NCBI RefSeq assembly: GCF_003711515.1
Contig: NW_021167080.1
Span: forward strand, 6,475,282-6,539,281
DNA: 64,000 bases
Source: Sodiomyces alkalinus F11
Lineage: Eukaryota; Ascomycota; Sordariomycetes; Glomerellales; Plectosphaerellaceae
Direction of reading: 5' to 3'
Below, piece by piece: positions 22,701 to 34,600 of this stretch. Position 1 is the stretch's first letter; every line of letters begins with the position of its first letter. Under the pieces are notes generated by a model. The model saw nothing but the letters and a program-made list of their open reading frames with translations, made no database searches and was not told the DNA's origin. The position numbers and the translations under genes are program-made.

Positions 22701-25495
22701 TTAAAGGAATCTATTAGATTATCTAAGTAGAGAGAGGACTCGTAAAAGGCGATCACGATAAACTCGCTAAGGTATTACCAGAATACCGTAAATACGGAAA
22801 GCTATTTACCGAAAATCTAAAGACTAAATTACCGAAATATCAATACTACGATTATAAGATACCCCTTAAGGAAGGTATATACCCGAAATTCTTTCTAATC
22901 TATAGACTAAATTAAAAGGCATTAGATACCTTAGAAGAATATCTTAAAGAAATACTAGTAAAAGGCTATATCAGAGTATTATAGTTATTACCCTATCCTA
23001 TTTATACTAAAGAAAAACGGCTATCCTACTTATACTAAAGAAAAACGGTAAACTACGACTATATATCGACTATCGATAACTTAACGATATAACTATTAAG
23101 AACCGCTACGCACTACCTTTTATCCTAGAGATACGAGATTAGCTAGTTAGAGTATAATAGTTTATAATACTCGACTTAAAAGGAGCCTATAACTTAATTA
23201 GGATTAAGGAAGGAGAAGAATAAAAAATAGCGTTCCGAATAAAGCGAGGATATTTTAAATACCTTATAATACCCTTTAGATTAATAAATACGCCGGTATT
23301 ATTCTAAACGCTTATTAACGATATCCTAAGGAAGTATCTAGACTACTTTGTTATAGTATACCTAGACGATATCCTTATTTTCTCTAAAATATTCGAAGAA
23401 TACCGATAACACGTTTATATAATCCTATAACTCCTATAAGACGCCGACCTACTAGTTAAACTAGAAAAAGTATAATTCTATACGTAAGAAGTTAACTTTT
23501 TAGGGTATACGATACGACCCAATAAAATCTATATAGATAAAGCGAAAATCTAATACGTCTCTAAGTGGCTATAGCCGTAAAATATTCGCGATATTTAGTC
23601 TTTCCTCAGACTTATTAACTACTATCGACGGTTTATTAAAGAGTATAGTAAGATTACTATCCCCTTAACTAAAGTAACTAAAAAAGGGCTTAACTTCGAA
23701 TAGAATAGAAGAATAGAAGAAGTGTTCTAAGCCCTTAAAAGAAGGGTTACTAGCGAACCTATCTTAGTAATACTAAACCCCGATAAAGAATACGAACTCG
23801 AGATAGACGTATCCGACTAGGCTCTAGGAGTATAACTCGGGCAACGCGACGTAAAAGGAAGACTATATCCTATAGTCTTTATATCTAAAAAACTTAGTAG
23901 ACTAGAACTTAACTATTAGATTCATGATAAAGAGCTAATAGCTATTATCGAAGCCTTTAAAGAATAGAGACTATATCTATCAGGAATAAAATACCCGGTA
24001 TAGGTCTACACGGATTATAAGAACCTTACGTAATTTACTACTACTAAGGTTCTTAATAAACGATAGATCCGATAGGCAGAATTCCTATCCGAATTTAACT
24101 TCTATATTTAATATATAAAAGGAAGCGAAAATAGTCGCGTAAACGCACTTCGCCGACTAGGAACACCTGATAAATCATCTAAACCATAAGCTATACTCTA
24201 ATAGAAAGAAGAAGCTCTTACCCTTAAAAATAGAGAAATAAATAGTATTAACCGGATAATTGATACTATATTTAAAGAAGTATACGCCTCGCTAATATAT
24301 AGATATTAAGGAGTTTATAAGACCTACCGCCGATTACGATAATAATACGGCTATATAGGAACTAAAGAACGAGTTAGGGACTTTATTCGTAACTGCGATA
24401 TTTACTAGAAAGCAAAGAGTAGCCGATATAAACCTTACGGATTACTAAAGCTATTACTAGTAGTCAATAGACCTTAGGAATCGCTTATAATAGACTTCGT
24501 GATAGGATTTCCGATATCTAAGGATCCAGTAATAAGAATCGCCTATAATAGCGTATTAGTAATTGTCGACCGATTCACGAAATACACTCTTTATATTCTA
24601 TATATTAAAAACACTATAGTAGAGGAACTAGCTAGTATCTTCCTCGACCGCCTAATCCGGGATCACGGTATACTATATAAGATTATTATAGATAAAGATA
24701 AAGTATTTACTAGTAACTTCTAGAAAGCAGTTATAAGCTAGCTAGGGGCGAAATATAAGTACTTAATAGCATTTTACCCTATAACCGACGGATAAACCGA
24801 AATTATAAACTAAATCCTAGAATAATACCTATAATACTACGTAGGATACAAGTAAGATAATTAGGTATAGTACCTACCGCTTATATAATTCGTATATAAT
24901 AGCTTATTAAACGAGTTAATAAAGAAAATACCGTTCGAAGCAAACTACGAATATAATCTGATAGTATTTAGGAAACCTTTAGAAGGACTAGATACGCTAA
25001 AAGCAATAAAAATAGTTAGAAGTATGAAAAAACTACACGAAGAACTACGAACCGACCTAGAGATAGTCAGAACACGAATAAGTAAGTACGCGAATTAATT
25101 AAGGATTAAAGGACTAACCCTTTTAAGGGGGGACCGCGTTTACCTTATTCGTAAAAACATAAAAATATAATAACTAAGCGATAAATTAGATTTTACAAAA
25201 CTAGGACTATTCGAAATCCTAGAGAAAAAATCAGATACGAACTATATTCTATTACTACCTCCGATAATAAAGATATATAATAATTTCTATATCTTACTAC
25301 TTAAACTAGTATTAAAGAATATAAAAATAATATAAGACACGATTATAGTCGATACTAGTAATATATATAAAGCAGAACGAATCCTTAACTATTAAGAGAT
25401 GCTAGATAGCTAGATAGCACCGAATATCTTATAAAATGGAAAAACTACGGACACGAAGATAATGTATAGGAACCCTAAGACTACTTAGTTAACTA
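19800..25495 (+). pseudogene. GypC Gag-Pol relic with chromodomain
   Basis: Gag occupies about 19800-21400, with the zinc knuckle KYYNYNKIGHFARDY (CCHC with cysteines turned to tyrosine) at 20721-20765. Protease ALLDIGVAGNFI is at about 22191-22226. RT: LYIDYRQLNDITIKNRYALP-type block near 23050-23115, then IILDLKGAYNLIRI, and an intact YLDDILIF at 23356-23379, then VNFLGYTIRPN. RNase H: ELEIDVSDQALG near 23790-23830. Integrase: zinc-binding region near 24290-24420 and catalytic core 24490-24960, including a stop-free stretch 24499-24723 with DRFTKYTLYI and IIIDKDKVFTSNF. The C-terminus at about 25360-25490 reads YLIKWKNYGHEDN, matching the aromatic cage and WKGY-type core of a chromodomain, which in chromoviruses steers integration to methylated histone H3. 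Frameshifts and TAG/TAA stops make it inactive. Confidence 0.9.
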
Positions 25496-25619
25496 TAGAA
25501 GGATCCTATAAGAATACCGAAAGGAATACCTTAAATAACGGGTTATTAATAGTATAAGTATATCCCTACGTATATGACTATAACCCCGTTTCGGTAACGG
25601 TAATAGGACCGGTATTATA

Positions 25620-26040
25620 AAAGTCCTCTAGACTAAGGGCCGACTAATTAATATCCCCCGAAATACTTATCGATTAAAGATCCTCTACGATAAAGCCCTC
25701 CTCGCGAAATAACTTGGCGAGGCGATAAGCGATCGTCTTTGTCTAAACCCTTTATACCCCACTAGAACGTCTTAGTACTCTTCTCCTCCACCCTTTAACG
25801 AAGCTTCTGAATACGAGTAAGGCGGTTCACCGCTATCGCGAGCTATTACTAGAGCACGAATAGCTTTTCTTCGGCCTTAGCCTCCTCCGACTTAAGGCGC
25901 TTCTCGGAAGATAGGAGATAGGTGACTAAGAAAGGACGGAGGGTTAGCGAGGGGTAGCGAAAGGGCTATGAACGAGAAGGAAACTCACGGGAAGAAGCTA
26001 CCAGGACCCTATCTTACGTCCGACTATGACGAACGCATTC
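25620..26040 (-). pseudogene. GypC antisense coiled-coil frame
   Basis: On the strand opposite to pol, between the chromodomain and the 3' LTR, a frame reads LVTYLLSSEKRLKSEEAKAE, then LAIAVNRLTRIQKLR, then FQWGIKGLDKDD (with stops at Q/W). The heptad-like leucines and charged residues suggest a coiled coil. From memory, similar leucine-rich 'RLxRLRKQK' proteins are frequent as hypothetical proteins in fungal genomes near gypsy elements, which I could not check. GypA and GypB also carry antisense frames at this position. Confidence 0.5.
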
Positions 26041-26289
26041 TCCATAATAAGAGGAATCTTCCTTAACTATATAATAAGCCGTATTATTTCGGAAATAACA
26101 AGTATAAGGTATATCTACGTTAACACCACGGAGATCGATATATACGAGAAGGGCGGCTTTTTCAGATTTCTTTCGGACGCTGCGTTTCTGCACGCGATCC
26201 GATATAATGGTTAGCTATAAGGATGGAGGAAAGAGGCCTAAGGAAGCACGGACCCGGGACGACGACCTATTTATACGACCGCTGGGATA

Positions 26290-26311
26290 GCGCTTAGGAG
26301 AGGGGAGGTAA
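26290..26311 (+). promoter_or_regulatory. GypC polypurine tract
   Basis: AGGAGAGGGGAGGTAA just before the 3' LTR (TATTACGG at 26312). Confidence 0.65.
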
Positions 26312-26605
26312 TATTACGGCTAATAAGCCTAATATGCAGGAAACCCCGATAGAAACACTAGAAATCACGTGGGAGCTTACGTAACTAAAAGACTAGGGTA
26401 GAACGATAGAGCGTAGGACTCGGAACGCTCCCGCGTTCTAGGAATAAGGGAGCGTCTAGAACTATAACTCTCTAACGCTCCTAACGATCTAAGAATATAT
26501 AGCTAGAGGAAGTTATAGATAGTATTACTATATATACTAGAGTATTCTAGGTCTTGCTTCTACTAGAGAATAATATACTATAGAGGACCGGAAGCCGTCG
26601 TAATA
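26312..26605 (+). repeat. GypC 3' LTR, internally deleted
   Basis: 294 bp. Aligns with the 5' LTR from TATTACGGC to GAGAATA and again from TACTATAGAGGACCGG to the end. The intervening 186 bp (about 19529-19714 of the 5' LTR), including the primer-complementary motif, is missing. TSD AGGGG follows. Confidence 0.9.
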
Positions 26606-26610
26606 AGGGG

Positions 26611-27060
26611 GTAGTATAGGTTAAAGTCCCTTATAAGGATATATTAGCCCTATAGCGGTGCTATATCGAATATATCTTATAGAGATATGTTTTAGGGGAT
26701 CCTAGCTAACTAGTAGTTCTCTAAGTAAATCGACTAGATTATAAGGGTATTATCTCCGGTTCCGAATATAACCGTGTAGGTATCGTGGTAGGCCCGCTAC
26801 GTCCACATGTATAGCGGGTGTCTTTCATAGATATATAAAAGGGTATAGCCTCCTCCTTAGATTAGCTAGTATACCCTTTAGGAGGGGTAGGCAGGGCTTT
26901 TTGTGAAATAGTTAAGGCCGGGTTTCTATATCGCTAGTATATTATACTTAGCGTGGTACCGGAGCGGTAGCTCCCGCCGCGCCTAACTCCTCCCTATATT
27001 CTATAAAAGGATATGGATTTCTATTAATTAGAAGGGGGGGGGGGGGGGTTAAGACGATAT
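26611..27060 (-). pseudogene. LINE ORF2 relic, endonuclease N-terminus
   Basis: Minus-strand frame upstream of the GypC insertion. A segment KYNILAI.KPGPNY near 26945-26905 corresponds to the 'ILAIQEPW' block of apurinic-type LINE endonucleases, and ARYYDTYTVIF follows near 26780. It continues at 19260 on the far side of GypC. A run of 15 G at 27034-27048 lies near the presumed ORF2 start. Confidence 0.65.
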
Positions 27061-28450
27061 GCCTAGTATAACCGGGGTCTAGCTTTAGGGTTCTTACTAC
27101 GGTGCTTTACCGGCCCCGCGGGGGACTATATAGGCGCTTATCAGGCCTAGTATCGGGGAGCCCTCCTATCCCCTAGTCCTTTTCGGGGGCTAACCCCTGC
27201 CTTTACGGAGGGGGCGGTCCTAGTCCTAGGTAATAATAATCGTGGGGAAGATCTACGGCTATTATAGGTATACCGCTTCGGTCTAGCGGGTAATATCGAA
27301 GTCCCTAGCTTAGTACTTATACGCTTCGCGGGTTTTCTTAGTCTTTTTTTGTAGTAGTCGGTATAAATTATTAAAGGTATTATAATTTCCGGTATAGGCG
27401 GCGTAGCGGCGGGGGCGCCTAAGTACTATAGCTTTATAGTATCCTAGGCCTTATAGGTACGCCGACTCGGGCTTAGCGTAGTAGCGGTATATCCTCTCCG
27501 CTATAGGGTAGCCGTTCGCCCGGTAGCCGAAGTATAGGTATTTCTAGCACCTTAGGGGGCTAAGGTTAGGATTATATAGCTTATAGATATAGCTACCCCC
27601 CTTAAAGAGGAGGGTATTCCGGATAAGGCTTATTACCCTTTCCGGTAAAGCCGATTCGATAAGGAGAAGCGCTACCCTTCTAATACCGCGGCGGGGTACC
27701 CGCTATCGTGCTTAGATAATTTTTGCCTCGGGGTTTATATTTTATAGGGAGACTAGTAGGTCTTCTTCAGATAAGGTGTTAAGGGCCTCCCGGGGGATAG
27801 CCTTAGCTAGTATAGGGTTGGTGCGTATGGCTAGGGTAGCTCCTTTACTAAAGGCCTTCTTAACCTATTATTCTTTATAGGTGGCTTACTACTATACCCT
27901 TTTAGTAAAGGTAAGGTAGATATCTCCGCTCGGTAGCTTCTATACCGTTACGATATTATATCGGGTAATCGTGGTATTTATAGCTTAGATAATTTCCTTC
28001 GAGGTCCTGGCTTTAAGGGGCTAGTCTTCGGGGAGGGTTTTTTAGCGGATAATTAGCTCCTAGTAGTGCTTAGCGGGGATTATTTTAGGGGGGGCGGGGT
28101 TTTACGGCGGTGCCGCTACGGGAGCCCGGGCTATAATATTAGCCTAGGTCTTTTTTATACCGCTTATTCCTTTTCGGAGTTCCTCTCGGATAACGTGATA
28201 GATAGTAGCGTATAGGTATACTAGCGGTATCACGCCGGTGTCTTTACGGGTACTACGTATCGTGATTAGTTCCTTTACTAGCTCTATAACCTATTCGATT
28301 ATATTCCTATTACCTAGTAAGGCCTGAATTTCTGCCTTAATCTTAGTTACTCTCGGTTCCGGGGGGCGCGGTAGTCCCTTTTTAGTCTTATATCGGTTCC
28401 GCGTTATATCCCGCCACGGGCGAGGGGGGGAATACTTATATTACGAAAAT
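27061..28450 (-). pseudogene. LINE ORF1 (Gag-like) relic
   Basis: Minus-strand frame reads VIELVKELITIRSTRKDTG near 28280-28225, VIREELRKGISGIKK, TSKEIIQAINTTITRYNI near 28000-27960, LPSGDIYLTFTKR near 27945-27910, then AERIYRYYAKPESAYL near 27510-27455. The SGD-[IL] block after an 'EI..IN' helix is characteristic of ORF1 proteins of Tad-like elements. The following Y/C-rich part may be the remnant of CCHC knuckles, but the cysteines are lost. Confidence 0.7.
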
Positions 28451-28661
28451 TAGGTCTATTATAAATTCTGCGTGGTCGAGGTCGGGACGATACTATTCTA
28501 TATTTCTTCCGGCTATACCGTAGCGCTAGTATTACGGTGTCGTTATAATAGTATCCCGGGAGGGAGGCCGTAGTTATAATCTCCGTCTCGGTGGTTTTAT
28601 CGATTTTACTCCTATTACGCGCCCGTGGTTAATAGGCGTGTCGATTATAAATGCTGTCTTG

Positions 28662-29300
28662 AATACCGCCTTATATTCTACGATCTAGTAATCCCCCGCT
28701 ATAGTATTTATAGGCTATACCCCCCGAGGACCTAATAATATTACGCTCCCTAAGGCTAATAGGTTCTACGCCGTATCGGCCGATAGATATATTAAATAGC
28801 TAGTAAGAAATAGAAGAGCCCTTATAGACCTTATTAAGAAGGCCTAGGATATATATACGAAGTACTATAATACCGATAAGCTTACCTATAGATTTAAAAA
28901 AGGCGATTATATCCTCCTCTCTACTAAGAATATTAAGTAGAAACGCCCTAGTAAAAAGCTCTTATATAAGTACCTAGAACCCTATAAAATTAAGGAAGTT
29001 ATAGGGAATTATAGCCTCGCCTATAAATTAAAGCTCCTATTAACTATAAAACTTATAATATATTTCCTATTTCCCTCCTAAAGCCATAAAATCCTTATAT
29101 AAATAGTGTCTAGGCCCCCTAAAAAGTCGAGGTAAAACTTTAAGAGTCCGATAAGTATAAAGTTAAGAATATCCTAGCCTACCGTTATAATTAAAACCGC
29201 CGCTAATACCTAATTAAGTAGGAAGGCTACAGATATAAGGAAAATACTTAGGAACCCACGCGAAATATCCCGGAATTACTCCTTCGCGAGTATCACGCTA
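28662..29300 (+). pseudogene. GypA Pol relic, second part (integrase C-terminus and chromodomain)
   Basis: Continues the integrase interrupted at 14681. The GPY/F-like region reads FKKGDYILLSTKNIK near 28898-28940, then YKIKEVIGNYSLAYKLKLL near 28980-29035. At about 29127-29290 a chromodomain follows: YKVKNILAYRYN, then YLIKWEGYRYKEN, then WEPTRNIPELLLREY (stops at W/Q). The inverted copy repeats it at about 42540-42360. Confidence 0.85.
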
Positions 29301-31299
29301 GGAGGTCCTAATATACTCCCTAAAAAGACACTCAGAGCGCCTTAGAAGTTTCATCCTAATATACTAGGTCCAGGAAACACCTTATATATCAGAACTTTAG
29401 GAATTTATATACCGAACCCGTAAACCTCCTAAATTAGGGTCTGAAAAATTAATTATTACCCCGTAGGGACTTACTATTATACTAGATAGAAACACTGGAA
29501 AAAGAAATTTTAAGGCCTAAAACCCCCCCTAATATAAATACTCGGTAACTATATATTAACTGCCCCTTAGCCACCCCTCTTACTACGGCTATTTACTAAG
29601 TAGGTACTCGTATAAACCTTTAACTATAGCTATAAAATAAAGTAACGCACTCTCTATAATCTCCTGATAAGACTAAGTATCTTAAACGGCCTATTTAGCA
29701 GCGCGGCGGATAATAGAAGCCTTATTAAAGCCTTAACGGTTTTACGCCTAATAGCCGCTTTTAGCCTTACCTAGTAAAACCTATAGCTCCTTTAATTCGG
29801 CCTATTACTAAGTTAGTAAAATACACTCTTTTAGGGGCTAAGATTCACTTATAAGCTATATATCAGTATAGTAGCTATATTTATTAGCTTTAATTAGATA
29901 ATGCTATATATGCTTACCTAGTAACTTAGCCTTAAGGGTTATCTAGAAGTCTATTAGTAATCCACGGAGTAGCTTATTAGGAAGGGGTTATAATTACTTA
30001 CCTTTATATAACCCCGAGAATTATTACCTTCGTAATATTTAGATTTATACGAATTAATAGTATACGCCTCCTTATAGGCGCTAAAGATAATATAGACGAA
30101 GGAAGTACCATGTATAACGGTTATAAGGAGCGCGGGGGTAAATACCCTTTACGTCCTCCTTAACCATGCACGTAGTATCCTCCTACGGCTTATTATCGCC
30201 TTTATAGGTATCGGCTATATCCTTGTCCTTATCGATATTATTAACCGTGTTAGGGTCCGTATCGTCCTTATCCTCCTTTTCCTCCCCGTAGTTAACTATA
30301 ATAACCTTATAACCCTCCCCCTCGGAGAACTCCTTAAAGGAATTATTATTAATTATAATAATACTATTATTATTATTCTTTTTATACTTACTATAAGCGT
30401 ACTCCCTACCTGATAATAGCTTAATAATAGGGCTATTACCCTAGTTAACCACTCTAGTAGGAGTATTATTATTATTATAAGTAATACTATCTTACTAGCC
30501 TAGTATTAGCTGTAGCGCTATATTCTCCTGATAGAGAATTTCTATATACTCTATAATAAGCGCTGGCTAGTCTTTAGTTAGGTTATTAGATATAATAATA
30601 GAGGAGGTCGGCGCGTTAATATTAGAAATGATCTAGTATTATAGATAAAGATTGCCCCTTAGTACTTATTAATCGTTAACGGGAGATATATAGAGCCACT
30701 TACCTATACCACGAGAGCTATAAATATATACTTAAATTAGGAAAGAAAAATATCAGGAGAAGGTTATATAAGAAAATAGGTAATATTATTATTATTATTA
30801 TTATAGTAAAAGGTTAACTAACCCTATAGAACTGCGTATACCTTCCTTATATTTACCACGATAATATATTATACCTACTATTAGACCCCCTATATCCTTT
30901 TATTCTTACCGCGATAAGAACCGTGGTGGTTAACGGTAACACTATAGGTAATCTCTTTATATACTTACTTTAAGGATATTTTATGTATATTACTTATTTA
31001 CACGATAGTTATTTATAAATTCCTTTTTACTTCGCTCTTTAACCTAATTATACTGCCCTTAGGACCTCTATACCTAAATAACGTCTTCGTTAGATATAGC
31101 TATATTTAAGGTTTAAAGGCGAACGCTTATTATCTTCCTCGAGTACTCTAAGTAAGAAGAAAGAACCCGGTCTAGATAAAGACGGTTATCCTAATGAGTT
31201 TCGTAATAATATAGGTTTCCTTTACTAGATACCTAATCCTCCCTTAATTATCCGTACTTACGCTCCTAAGAATAGGAGTATTTTTAGAGAGGGGTATAT
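29301..31299. other. GypA 3' region outside the antisense frame
   Basis: 29301-29589 is noncoding sequence after the chromodomain. 30641-31299 runs to the LTR and includes an (ATT)n run at about 30785-30804. A purine tract AGAGAGGGGTA ends at about 31296 before the LTR. Confidence 0.5.
29590..30640 (-). pseudogene. GypA antisense frame
   Basis: Opposite to pol and lying between the chromodomain and the 3' LTR. It reads LIIEYIEILYQENIALQLIL, LLSGREYAYSKYKK, an asparagine run, FKEFSEGEGYKVIIVN, DTDPNTVNNIDKDKDIADTY, APYNRYTWYFLRL, and a C-terminal part with QQAELKELQVLLGKAKSGYQ. All breaks are TAG/TAA. The inverted GypA copy carries the same frame at 41010-42085 with matching residues, so it is not chance. 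No known domain was recognised. The acidic, N/D-rich middle and possible terminal coiled coil are the visible properties. Confidence 0.65.
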
Positions 31300-31692
31300 T
31301 ATCAGAATATGTAGTGCTTATACGTTACTATAGAACTAGTACTAGACTTATATATAGATAGGGGGATCGTAGTTAGGTTAGACCGTTAAAGATACGACGC
31401 GTTAGGGTCTAATAAGCTAATTAACTTAAAAGCTAGCTTAGATCTAGTAAGCTAGTTAGCTTAGGAACCAGCTTATACCTAAACTTAGTCCTAAGGAGGC
31501 CTCTCGCCACCCACTTAGTTAGAAGACCTTAGGTAGGTATAAAGAGGGGAGTGCCTTCTATAGCTCCTAGAGTCTTTAAGGGACTTAACGAATAATCTTA
31601 TTATAATCCCCCCTCTTTAGTTCCTACTAGTCCCTAAGTGACCTTATATCGTTCTGCAATAGCCTATTACTCCTCATAGTACACCTATAACA
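31300..31692 (+). repeat. GypA 3' LTR
   Basis: 393 bp, starts TATCAGAATAT and ends CTATAACA. TSD CACGG follows at 31693-31697. Partner of 9494-9886. Confidence 0.93.
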
Positions 31693-34600
31693 CACGGCTA
31701 CTATATCTTCTACTATTATGCTAAAGGGCGATAAGGCGACGGATGCCACGGACGCCGTCGCTACGGCTATTATAGCTAATACTATAGCGGCCACGGCCGC
31801 CGGTAAAAGGAAAACGGCCGCTCGCCGGAAGGCTATGGCCGTAACGAAAAAACCTCCGATAAGGACGCCTACGTCTATTAACGACCTCTCTAAAAAAAGG
31901 CGTACGCGCTACCTATAAGATTACCGCGTATACCGCGAGGAAAAGGCAGACTACGACACGTAGTAGAAAGAGTTTAATAAGATACGCTCCTATATCGAAA
32001 AGACCGTCTATACTATATTATATAACCTCCTTATATAGCTATAGAATAATACCATAAATAACCCATAGGCCTACATTACTCTCCTATACGCGTATATAGG
32101 AGTAATACTTATAGACCTTGATAAGGAAGCCTTAGTTCTATATCGACGATACACTACGCCTAAAAAGGCTATAACTAAGAATATAGACGGCTAGGTTATA
32201 AGCTAGAAAATAGCGATAATATACTATAAATGTATAGGCGTTTTAGAGCTATTAAGGGTGGACCATTAGGTAGAAGACGCGTTAAAAGCTATTAGACTTA
32301 TCGCCTGGGAATAAAGTAATAACTACCTAGTAAATAACGACGATAAGATTACGGAAAATAAACTAATAATTAACGACTTTGTAAAGGCTTTATAGGTGGT
32401 TCTTAGTAATATAAAAAGCCTATAATCCACCGCTATAAAGCCTAGAGTTAAGAGAGGCACCTTTAATACCCTTAAGAACCTCCCTAATACTAAGGATACT
32501 ACTACTAATAATAGTAAAGATAATACAAAGCGTCATCGTAGCGATATATCCTTAAAGGCTACTCCTCCCATAATAAGAAGGCCCTATGAAATATACAAAA
32601 ACACCTATACTACTACCGCCTATTAGTATATAAGGCCGGCTATACGCCCTTATATCTATCGTGGCCGTGAAGATATTATAAAGGTCGCGGAAAAGAAGAT
32701 ACGTAATTATAGTTTTAAAAGCTGCGTAGATACCGCGATATAGAAAAGGCGGGAAGTAGTGGCTATCACCGCTAATAAGATAAAGGAAGTCTGGGAAGAT
32801 TAACTCTATAATACTACGCTTACTACTATAATAGTTTATAAAGACCTTTCCGTCACCGCGAGTATACGGCTAGGCGTCTACCCCTCCTAAGAAGGGGGGG
32901 TAGCGTATCCTCGTATAATAATACTATTAAGATTATAATAAGAATAAGGGGTATCCCTTTCTAATAACTAAGCCAGAGCGCTATTATACTATATAATCCT
33001 AGACTTGGGATTATTAATCCACGTCTTTAATAATTAAGGCCGTTCTACGGCCGTTAGACCGCCTATTAATAACCTTCTACTACGCTAGGGAGGTATATAT
33101 AAGGCTTTTATCCTCGGATACGGAGACGTTAAGCTATAAGTATAATCCCTATTAGGTACGAAGAGGCTATTACGCCTTTATAATATTATATACTACCAGG
33201 AATTCGTTACTAATATAGTCTCGGAACGCTAGCAACGCCTATAAGGCTACCATTAGGATACTATAAATAATACTATTATCCGCTGTACTAATAACTAGCC
33301 TATTTATAAACTACTATATATCCACGGCTAGTATATAATCAAGCGCGCGGAAGCTATAGCTATTACCGCGTTCGCGGTTTTACCTTACTACCCTCACGAT
33401 AACCCCTATAGAATATCACGATAACCGCAGTAACCGTAGAAGACTATAGTATAACGGTAGCCCGAACGCCTCGGCCACTACAGTACTAACGCTCTCGCGA
33501 AGGTCGTCGACGCTATTTAGGGGGTAAGGATTAAAGGGCCGCGAACCGTAGAGTATAATGCGCACGGGTAATCGTAAATACCTACGCAGATCCGGCAGAT
33601 ACTATCCCTTTACCCGTTAAAGCCCGGAGAGGCCCTAGCGGTTACTTTTCACGATCTACAAAAAGGCGGAGTCGTTAGCGGGTAGTCTATATAAGTCTAT
33701 TATATTCGTTATAGACGTGTATATAGGTTATATATAGGATTACTATTTATAGAAAAAAGATTAAGGCTTTATCCTATACGCGCTAAAAGACGTTTTTACC
33801 CTGCTTAAGACGTAATTCGATATTAGGCCACGCGTTTTATAGGCCGATTCTAAGATATTTTAGTATCCAGAAGTTATTACTTTCCTCGTTACTAAAAGGG
33901 TAAAAGGTTAGCCGTCGGCACTATATTTATAGAATTAAAACGACGTTACAGAACGGATTAAAGGTATCGTTAAGAGAAGAGCCAGGGCTATAAGGATTAG
34001 AGCTAATCTGCCTTTATCTATCTAGCCTAAGATCCTTAAGACTACTATATATCTATATAATAGGACGCTATAATATATTAACGACTAAAAGACGCTATAC
34101 GAAGGCCTACGCGGCCGTTAACCTAACCTTACACACCTACGAGTATATAGCTATAAAGCCTTTATAGAAACGCGTAATATCTAAGCTAAATGGAACCGCC
34201 TATAAAGGCTAGAACCAAAGGTATAGATCGGTTATCACGTTAAATACTAATCCTCGAATAGCTTCCGCGTTTAACTACTATACCTAACGGATATAATTAC
34301 TATAAAAGATATAGTCTTTAACGAAGATAAGATATTTAATAGCAGGATTAAAACACTATAAGCTATAGCTTCCGCTAAGGAAATCGGGGAACGCCTATAA
34401 TCTATCCGTATTACCTAATCTAATAAGACCGCGAATAGGCTATTATTAAGGGGTATAGCCGTAGACGTATTAGATCTTAAGTTGGAAGACTCTAACACCA
34501 CCGCTATTACTATAGGTAAAGATAACACTACCGCTATTACTATAAACGAAGGAAAGGCTATCGCTATTATAATAAAAAAGGCTATTACTATTATTCTAGA

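Larger units (their letters stand above)
19266..26605 (+). mobile_element. GypC: Ty3/gypsy chromovirus nested in the LINE
   Basis: LTRs at 19266-19745 and 26312-26605, flanked by the 5-bp duplication AGGGG (19261-19265 and 26606-26610) of LINE sequence. Total 7340 bp. Parts in order: LTR, putative self-primer site, gag with CCHC knuckle, protease, RT, RNase H, integrase, chromodomain, antisense frame, purine tract, LTR. The 3' LTR lacks an internal 186 bp present in the 5' LTR. It is the innermost and therefore youngest event of this nest. It still carries RIP stops in every domain. Confidence 0.95.
14682..28661 (-). mobile_element. Tad-like non-LTR retrotransposon (LINE) nested in GypA
   Basis: Flanked by an imperfect 13-bp duplication of GypA integrase sequence: AATACCGTGTTAT at 14669-14681 and AATACCGCCTTAT at 28662-28674 (11 of 13 match). 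The inverted GypA copy near 42990 shows the site without insertion. On the minus strand the element ends in AATAATAAT beside the left TSD, a short TAA-type tail. Without GypC it is about 6.6 kb. It carries an ORF1 (Gag-like), then an ORF2 with endonuclease and RT, as in the Tad1 clade common in ascomycetes. It is RIP-damaged throughout. Confidence 0.88.
9494..31692 (+). mobile_element. GypA: Ty3/gypsy chromovirus nested in CopA
   Basis: LTRs of 393 bp at 9494-9886 and 31300-31692, with a perfect 5-bp duplication of CopA gag sequence, CACGG (9489-9493 and 31693-31697). Without the LINE (14682-28661) and a CopC solo LTR (about 10626-11079) the element is about 7.75 kb. Parts in order: LTR, putative self-primer site, gag with CCHC knuckle, protease, RT, RNase H, integrase (split by the LINE), chromodomain, antisense frame, LTR. 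RT preceding integrase is the Ty3/gypsy order. A second, inverted copy lies at 40896-47745 and confirms the uninterrupted sequence at both internal insertion points. Confidence 0.95.

Noticed and set aside
26026..26214. Plus-strand 62-codon frame in the GypC 3' region
   Set aside because: Lies after the chromodomain in a noncoding region and has no continuation or motif. It may be chance.
17730..27048. Runs of 14 C (17730-17743) and 15 G (27034-27048) as regulatory or structured signals
   Set aside because: Both lie in LINE coding relics and look like slippage or sequencing-prone homopolymers. No further structure accompanies them.
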